Below the pieces are notes generated by a model. That model saw nothing but the letters and a program-made list of their open reading frames with translations. It did no database searches and was not told the origin of the DNA. Positions 57,501 through 64,000 of a DNA stretch of 64,000 nt are shown piece after piece. The stretch comes from Desarmillaria ectypa (lineage: Eukaryota > Basidiomycota > Agaricomycetes > Agaricales > Physalacriaceae), in NCBI GenBank assembly GCA_030407005.1, contig JAUDYN010000013.1, positions 310,001 to 374,000 of the forward strand, read 5' to 3'. A program made the translations under genes and the position numbers. The first letter of the stretch is position 1, and the number at the start of each line of letters is the position of its first letter.

Positions 57501-59304
57501 TTGAGAAACTTGTCAAGTTGTTCCTGTTCATTTTGGTTGAGAGGATAGACTTTGCAGTCTAATGTGGATTTAGCATTGGGGATAAGCTCGATGGCATGAT
57601 CCCAGGGCTTTCAGTCAGGTAGTTTGTCAAAGCTTTCCTTAGAGAATAGATCTCTAAAGCTTTGATATTGAGGAGGCATGAGCTCCTTGAATGTCTTCTT
57701 TGGTTTTTCCACATTGGCAGCTGCTGCCAATTCATTGGTGTGATGTACAGCTCAGAGAATAATTTCTTCCTGCATATTTACTGTAAGGATGGTTTTCCCT
57801 TCTTTAAGTTCTTCATCCCATCTATCTTCTTCATCAGAGTTGGGAAGGATAAAATGGGTTTCTATGCAATGGCATCATCCAAATGTTATGGTTCATGATT
57901 TCCAGTTGACAAAGGGATTGTGGCATTTAAGCCAGTCATGGCCCAAATACACTGTTTTGGAGCCTAAGTCTGTGACTGCAAGGTCGATTTGTTCGATGTG
58001 GTTTCCAATGGTCATTCAGAGTTCCACGAATTCTATTATGTCACCTGCCTTATTATGGGTTCCATCTGTGTTGTACACTGGTATGGGAGAGGCAGATTTT
58101 CGGGTATCCAGCTGGTGTTGTTGGATGTAGGTTCAGTTGATAGAGCTACCAGTGCAACCACTATCCAACAACACATGGGTTGTCAAGGTCCTTTTTCCTG
58201 TACAGGGAGAAAGCTGTATATCCACCAAGAAGTCTCGGCCTGAGCTCTTGGTTCCATGAATATACCGGATCAGCTCATGAAGTTCATAGAGTTGCTCACA
58301 TGCAAGACTCTCTTCAGTGTTCAAGCTTTGGATGAGCTCATCAGTTATCTCTCCATGTTGTTTGGGATGAACCCAAGTGGAAAGAACAGCCTTTGTGATG
58401 GCTGGGTTTTTGGTACTTCAGATAGCACATAGAGTCCAATCTACTCTGAATGGTTTATACCATGTGTGATTTGGTGTCCCTGTGACTGGTGGGACTTTGG
58501 GTGTTGGGATACTGGCTTTGGACTGTTTTGCTTGCCATAGTCTAAAGGCAGTATCATCTTCTTCATCAGGTACTTTGACGATGGTAGTGGTTCTGTTACC
58601 ATGCCCCCTCTTTACTGCCTGGGTGCTAGTGGCTTCCCCCTGTTCTTTGGCTCTAGTTTGCTCGGGAACTTATACAGACTCAGAAGGAGTCTGGCTTTGG
58701 CTTGAGGCTTCCAAGGTTCTGCTACTACCCATCCCAGTGGAGTTGGCCATGGTGCCAGGTGCAAATCTCATCAGCATTGTGGTCAGCTCTGCCACTAGGT
58801 TTCTCCCAACTGGACTGGATAGCATGTGGCCCTGATCCTGGCCTTGGTGAGAGGCACTGTTATGGTCCCCCACTGACCCTGGTGAGGTTAGGTGACTTGC
58901 CTCCCAACTTGTTGGGAGTACTGAGCTTTTCAGACTTCTGAGAGGCCTGAGGGCATCTCACCTACTAGTCTCTGTCTGCAGTTTTACCCATGTATCCAGT
59001 GAGTTCCACAGTGTGGGCTCAGTGGACTTCATGGCAGTGCCAGCACCACCTGGCAAATCCTGTGCCTCATCAGGGGCTCAGGAGGCACTATAGATAATTC
59101 TGTCAGCTTTTTTCAGGAGTGTGACATACCTGTTCATTTTTGATTCTTTGAGGGTCTTTGGCTTTGGGCTCTGTGATGTCATAGAATATATATTTGTTTT
59201 CATAGGTAGTTGTCTGGATTGATAATAATCAGTCCAACCCATGGAAGCCAAGGACTCACCTTTGAGAGACTTGGTTGAGCAAGGGGAATTGAACCCTTGT
59301 CAAC
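54560..59304 (-). pseudogene. Pol of the minus-strand Gypsy-A element
   Basis: Reading down from 59304: N-linker, protease LLDSGCTGSSIN (about 58140), RT (KYFSKLDIQWGYNNV about 57300; YLDDILIFTKSL about 57100), RNase H (VEADASNGAIGTVL, YNKELLAIMLALEEW, TDHQNLQYF; 56725-56400), integrase with HHCC region (about 55900-56060), SVDMVTG and DRGPQF contexts, NPAAIDFTETMAKVHKEVHDALEKA (about 55330), and a chromodomain (VTDYLVKWKGWTRQHNSWV, about 54840-54900). It has stops and frameshifts throughout but preserves the RNase H helix and integrase Asp that the 27999-37885 copy has lost. Confidence 0.85.
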
Positions 59305-59314
59305 CTACTCTTTT
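59273..59314 (-). promoter_or_regulatory. Gag-pol -1 frameshift signal (minus strand)
   Basis: On the minus strand: AAAA (59314-59311), GAGTA, stem GGTTGA-CAAGGG (59305-59294), 8-nt loop, CCCTTG, bulged C, TCAACC (59278-59273). All 12 pairs form; GGTTGA/TCAACC versus GGTCGA/TCGACC in the copy at 20146-20178 is a compensating change. Confidence 0.7.
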
Positions 59315-61205
59315 GCCTCTTCAATCTTGGCCATAGGTGGTACCACTTTGTTAGTGGACCCTACTGACCAAATGTCCTTGTACTCCTTTCTCTTAGGGCA
59401 ATCCTTGCTCAGGTGACCTTTCTCATCACATCTGAAGCACCTGCCCTCTGCTCGTTATCAATCAATATGCATGGGCTTCCCTGCCCCTCCATATGTCATC
59501 CACCTTCCTGTTCCAGCATCCTGACTTGCCCGAGCATTGGTCATTGGCTTTGGTGCCAAGTAACTTGTCACTCCAGTGATGGTCTTACCACTGGGGTGTT
59601 GTTGTTGTTGCTGTTGCTGGGGACGGGAATCCTTCTTCTGCCCATCCTGGGGCATGCCAGTGGTCTGATCAAAGACCCATTTCCTCTGTTGCTCCTCATA
59701 CATGTGCAAGATGCACTCCTTTCACTCTGAGTATGAGCACGGGATGTTGACACCCATGTTGGATATGAAGGTTGTGTAGGAGGAAGGAACTTCTAGACAT
59801 ATGGCCTTCACCATAGTGCTGTGCTCATTTTCATTGGTTCATCAACCTGCTAGTTTTGCCTCCTCTTCCAGTTTCTGGAAGTAATGGGAGGTGGGTTGTG
59901 CTCCCATGTGGAGGTTGAACATCCATTTCTTGTGGATTTCTTTGATTGCAGGGTCTCGGAATTGACACAAGACCATTTTGATGAAGTCACTCCAGTCGGG
60001 ATAGCAGAAATGGGCAGCAGTCCCATCATAGTTGTTGCTGACCCAGAATTCTGGTCTCTTATAGACCCACCAGTCCTTGGTGGCCCTCTTGAAGTGGGAG
60101 GTCACAAACAATACCAGGTGTGACAGTACCTGGAAATAGTGTCAGAACACTTCAAAATAGGTGATGCAATCACCTATGAAGCATTCAATATCATCATGGT
60201 CCCCTTTGAACAGAGAGGGGACCTTGATGAGGGTTGGCTTGATGCCCAGATAAGGGACATTGTTGGGAGCATTTCTGACAGGATTTGGAATTGGGTTGGA
60301 AGGTCCTTTTCCAGGGGGTGGTCTAGGGATCGAGTATCAATCCACTCATGATCTGGTGGGAGGGTATCCCCTTGGGGGTTCCATCAGTCTATCATGCTCT
60401 GGCTCCTTTCCTTTTTCCTTGTGAAGATAGTCTTCCATATCTTCTTGAACAGCTTCTTCCTTGGCCAGTTCTTCTTGCATTTCTTGAATGCATTTCTCCT
60501 TCTTGGCCAGCACTTTCCTGACATGCTGTCAGATTTCTTCTGCCATTTTCAGCATTGAGGAAGATTCTGCAGAGGCAGGTTCTGCAGGGTTCATGTTGGT
60601 CATCATGTCTTCTCCTGCACCTGTGAATAGAAGACTGCCACCCTGGTAAGGGTGGTATCCTTGTTGATGTACCCAATGATGGGGGGGAGAATCAGGTAAG
60701 GGTTGTGGTTTTGTAACCAGGGTATCAGGCAGGTAGTCAGGGATGTTCATGTATTGGGGCTGGAAGTATTCCAGCCTGTTATAGTGTCCATAATTAAAAT
60801 TGGGCATTTTTCCCCTCCTCTTCCTCTCAGTCTGCCTCTAAGATCCATAGCCTCTGAAGGGAACGTTCCAGTTCCTGCTGTTCATCATTGTCTCAGGGCC
60901 ATATCCCTGGTAATAGGTTCCCAGCGGCAGTGGGGAACAGGTTTCAGTGCCTGTTTGTGTGAATATAGGCACAAATGGTGGCATTGAGATTGGCACCCTG
61001 AATGATATCACCCCTATTGAGTGCCAACCACTCATCCATGTCAGGTCTGGACTTGGTCCAGAGCATTCTTTCTTCAATGTCAGTGCATCAAAGATTCCAG
61101 GTGGCAGTCCTGAAGGGGCCAAATAGGTCCCTGTCAACCTCAGAGAGGTCAGGCCAATTGTAGTCTGCCCCATGGGGATTAAAGGGGCTGTCAGAGTCAG
61201 TGGGG
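59305..61205 (-). pseudogene. Gag of the minus-strand Gypsy-A element
   Basis: From 61205 down: the MDEWLALN-type region (about 61040), frame switch near the CCACTGCCGCTGGGAACC tract (about 60925), YHPYQGGSLLFTGAGE (about 60640), coiled coil (60560-60410), capsid-like DCITYFEVF ... KDWWVYKRPEFW (about 60160-60040), a Gln-rich run (about 59620) and a knuckle near 59440 (CX2CX4HX4C, broken by indels). Stop TAG at 59307-59305. Confidence 0.8.
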
Positions 61206-62109
61206 ATATGGGTTTGATACCCATATAAGGGGCATCGTCAGGGGCATTTCTGATGTGATTCAGTACCAGGTCAGGAGGACCCTTTCCAGGGGGTGGTCAT
61301 GGGATCAAATACTGATCTGGTCGAGGGGTGGGGTATCTTCTTAGGGGTTCTGTTGGCCTCCCTCGATCCAGTCCTTTCCCTTTCTCTTTTCCTTGAAGAT
61401 ATTCCATCATTTCATTCCTGACAGCTTCTTCTTTAGCAAGTTCTTTGTACATCTCCTTGATGTGCTGTTCCTTTTCAGCTAGTGCAGCTCTAGTCTGCTG
61501 CCAAAGTTCCTCTCCTGTGGTGGATGGGGGTTTTGCAGGGGTGGAAGAACTCACTTTGGGTTCTTTGCCTGCACCTGCAAATAGAGTACTACCACCATGA
61601 TAGGGGTGATAACTGGTTTGTCAGACTCACATTGGTGGCAAGTCTGGAAGGAGTCGGGGTAGTAATGCAGGGGTGTCAGCTGGATAATGTGGATAAAATA
61701 TATTTTGGGGATGGAATGATTCCAGCCCACTATAGTAGCCTATGAGACTACTGAAATTGGGCTCTGTGCCCCACCTATTCTCTTCAGTTTGCCTCTCTTC
61801 TCACCAGGTCCCATAACACACATCCCAATATGCATTGCTCCTCAACCATCCTTGGTCATAGGCCTGGGGCCAGGTCTCCTCCTGCAGGTGGGTATAGCTC
61901 ACAGAATCTATTTGCCCATATATGGGCACAGATGTTGGGTCCTGGATTGGGTTCCCATATGGGGTCACCCCTGTTAAGGGCCAACCACTCATCCATTTCT
62001 GGGTGAATTTGGGGCCAAGGGGTCTGAGCCTCCACATTGGCACATTGTAGCTCCCAAGCTGCAGTCCTGAAGGGGCCAAATAGGCCCCTGTCAACATCTG
62101 ATAACTCAG
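61206..62109 (-). pseudogene. Duplicated gag segment
   Basis: A second, partial gag fused head-to-tail to the first. From 62109 down: LSDVDRGLFGPFRTAAWEL, EMDEWLALNRGDP, frame switch near CACCTGCAGGAGGAG (about 61890), SLFAGAGKEP region (about 61575), coiled coil (61550-61380) and linker up to YMGIKP. It then jumps into the upstream part of the other gag at about 61205. The linker at 61206-61360 is homologous to 60239-60400. Confidence 0.75.
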
Positions 62110-63449
62110 TGATGTGCTTGGTAATGGTGAGTGACAAAAGAATTAGGGAATGGCAATGAACACCAATCACACTAAACCTCTTACTACTCTACACTTAATC
62201 ACCAATATTGAATTTGTGCAGTTTTGAGTATGATGGAAGCACTCTGCAGACTTCAATAATCAAGTACAGTTGTCTTAAAGACGTTTTATTCATTACTAGT
62301 GAGTTATACAAAGTACTACTCGCACTAGTGGGGTTGGTAAGACACAATTAGGTAAAGAGTGACTTGGTTTGAGCTACTGCGCTTGTTCTGACTGAAACTG
62401 CTTCAAACTAGTGGCTCTCTTGGCCGTATACTGCTTCCTACAAGTGATAAACACTTGACTAGTCGCGCTCTTGGCCTAAGAATAATACTATAACTCCGAG
62501 AACTTTGCTTGAACTAACTTCAAAACACTCTGGACCTTTGCAGGACACAACAGTGACTCTAAGGAACTTCAATTCAATGTAATACTATGGGTGACTTAGC
62601 GACTATTGATCACTTCGTCGAGGTTAAGCACAAATGCCTTTAATTGGGGACACCAGTTACTACCAGTGAGTGCTCAACTGTGGGGATGGCTTGCCTGCTT
62701 TGCACGACCACCCATCCCACTACTTATATACTACTGAGGCAGAACTATAAATATCATCTGGGTATAGGGTATATTGGTAATGATTTATGGCTAGTCATGA
62801 ATAATGGTGAATAATCACACAATAGTCGGTCTAGTCTGTTTTCTTTTCAAATATTCGGTCTAGAGACTCCACAGTTGGTCTTTCCGCACCTTTGGCACAA
62901 CTACAGGCCCTAGTAACGCGGTTATATGGATATCCGGATATTGGTACCTGTAACAGCTATCTGATCATGATCAAGGGTGCAGTCCGGCTCCACTAGTATT
63001 GATCATAAGAGATCTATATCACAATAGTCAGATCTGGGCTCAAGGTTAATCCATCCCTAATTTATTTCTAAGTCCTGTTTCAGGATTGCCATGTGACTAG
63101 TTATCCTGACTTAGGTGTTTATGCCCAGTCTGGGCTGCTAGTGACAGAACTTGACGAGATCTGTGTACTCTGCTCCTGGTTTTGGTGTGCTAGTAGCATT
63201 CTTCGTTTGCTAGTGGCTGTATTTCACTTAGTCCTGCTAGCATTCAAGTTACTAGTCTGGCCAGCTGGTAGATTTAACCCACTAATGGTGTTGCATCTAA
63301 GTCCTGGCTCTACCAGTTGCTTACTGCTTTTAACTATCAGCTCAAAGCCTCAGCTATAGTCCTCTATGTATCAGTAGTATAGGATAGATGTGCAATAGTA
63401 TTGTTACAAAATCGCAAAATCTAGGTGTGAATGCATAGACGGCATATCA
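62110..63449 (-). mobile_element. TGAT repeat at the junction of two Gypsy fragments
   Basis: TGATGTGCTTGG ... ACGGCATATCA, 1340 bp, complete ends. Left flank TCAG (minus-strand gag), right flank CCGC (plus-strand pol); no target duplication. 88-codon hydrophobic frame intact (63093-63359). Confidence 0.88.
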
Positions 63450-64000
63450 CCGCCATGGAATTCGGCAACACAAATGAAGCATCAATATGACAAAGGCAAA
63501 AAGGCAGCACAAGAATACTAAGTAGGTGACAAGGTTTGGCTTGACACAGCCAACCTTCATCTTCCTCAACGAAAGAAAAAACTCAACGATAAACAAACAG
63601 GACCATTCGTAATCCTTGAAAAAGCTGGGGCTTCAGCATACAAGCTGAAACTCCCACCCCACTGGAAGATTCATCCTCAGTTCAACAAGAAATTGTTGAC
63701 ACCCTATATTCCGCCTAATTTCCCAAATAAGCACCAACTGCTGCCTCCACCTCCAGATCTCATAGATGGACAAGAAGAATATGAAATAGAAGAAGTATTG
63801 GATTCCCAGACCCATTGTGTATGAGGAAAACGAGGACAGCTGTCGAAGGAAGTCATGGACTACTTCATCAAGTGGAAAGGATGGACACGAGAGCACAACT
63901 CTTGGGTTTGTGACAGTGAGATGAACAATGCCCAGAAAGTGATTGCCGAATATGAGAAAAACATTAACTGAACTCTATATTCAGCCAAAATCATAACTAA
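63450..64000 (+). pseudogene. Gypsy-A pol, integrase C-terminus and chromodomain (runs off the right edge)
   Basis: Plus-strand pol from KVWLDTANLHLPQ-like sequence (about 63533) through SAYKLKLPPHWKIHPQFN (about 63640) to a chromodomain (EEYEIEEVLDSQ about 63775; DYFIKWKGWTREHNSWV about 63857-63907). TGA breaks interrupt it, but the chromodomain core is well kept. The remaining pol end and LTR lie outside the window. Confidence 0.85.

Larger units (their letters stand above)
54102..62109 (-). mobile_element. Chromovirus Ty3/Gypsy element (family A), minus strand, 5'-truncated
   Basis: 3' LTR (54102-54529), polypurine tract, pol and gag in the same order as the near-complete copy. There is no 5' LTR: gag ends abruptly at a TGAT repeat (62110). 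Part of gag is duplicated (61206-62109). CpG is depleted and many stops are TGA for CGA. Confidence 0.9.

Noticed and set aside
1..64000. CRISPR arrays, rRNA genes, bacterial operons
   Set aside because: No regularly spaced short repeats, no rRNA core sequences, and intron-containing eukaryotic genes throughout.

Overview
The window looks like nuclear DNA of a basidiomycete, most likely an agaricomycete (mushroom-forming) fungus. The grounds are a GH3 beta-glucosidase split by 18 short GT-AG introns (about 49-102 nt), a fungal cytochrome P450 with equally short introns, a YEATS-domain gene relic, and chromodomain Ty3/Gypsy retrotransposons whose older copies have lost CpG by C-to-T change. 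The species cannot be named from the sequence.

Layout. 1-805: the 5' part of a P450 gene on the minus strand, running off the left edge. 842-3884: intergenic host DNA. 3885-11003: retrotransposon debris: an LTR plus 5' gag of one Gypsy subfamily (B), a truncated copy of a TGAT...ATCA repeat, and a minus-strand Gypsy element of a different lineage that lacks reverse transcriptase. 11004-16969: host-like DNA with no gene I can recognise. 16970-39208: a dense nest of elements. It holds a TGAT repeat carrying a solo Gypsy LTR, a 5'-truncated Gypsy element (18381-25708), a pol-less deletion derivative (25709 onward), and, inside the 3' LTR of that derivative, a nearly complete Gypsy element (27999-37885, target duplication TCATC) that itself carries a TGAT insertion (34200-35658). 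A further TGAT copy (37972-39196) sits in the same host LTR. 39209-44666: an island of host sequence with a broken YEATS gene and an apparently intact, secreted GH3 beta-glucosidase. 44667-64000: TE fragments again: a possible copia-like LTR, B-type Gypsy, several gag pieces on both strands, a long minus-strand Gypsy element (54102-62109) and a plus-strand pol end at the right edge.

The main Gypsy family is a chromovirus. By reading across its decayed copies I infer four linked properties. (1) Tf1/sushi-like self-priming: the sequence just after the 5' LTR is complementary to a segment about 30 nt downstream of the LTR TATA box, and the two change together between subfamilies. (2) A -1 gag-pol frameshift: an AAAA run, a 5-nt spacer and a 12-bp covarying hairpin that begins at the last base of the gag UAG stop. 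(3) A hydrophobic, probably membrane-spanning segment at the Gag N-terminus in six copies. (4) A chromodomain followed by an extra conserved C-terminal segment. The TGAT repeat is a second abundant element (seven copies). Two copies have clean 4-bp target duplications; the others lie at junctions between unrelated TE pieces.

All coordinates and alignments were made by eye. Exon boundaries of the two host genes are supported by reading-frame phase at every junction.
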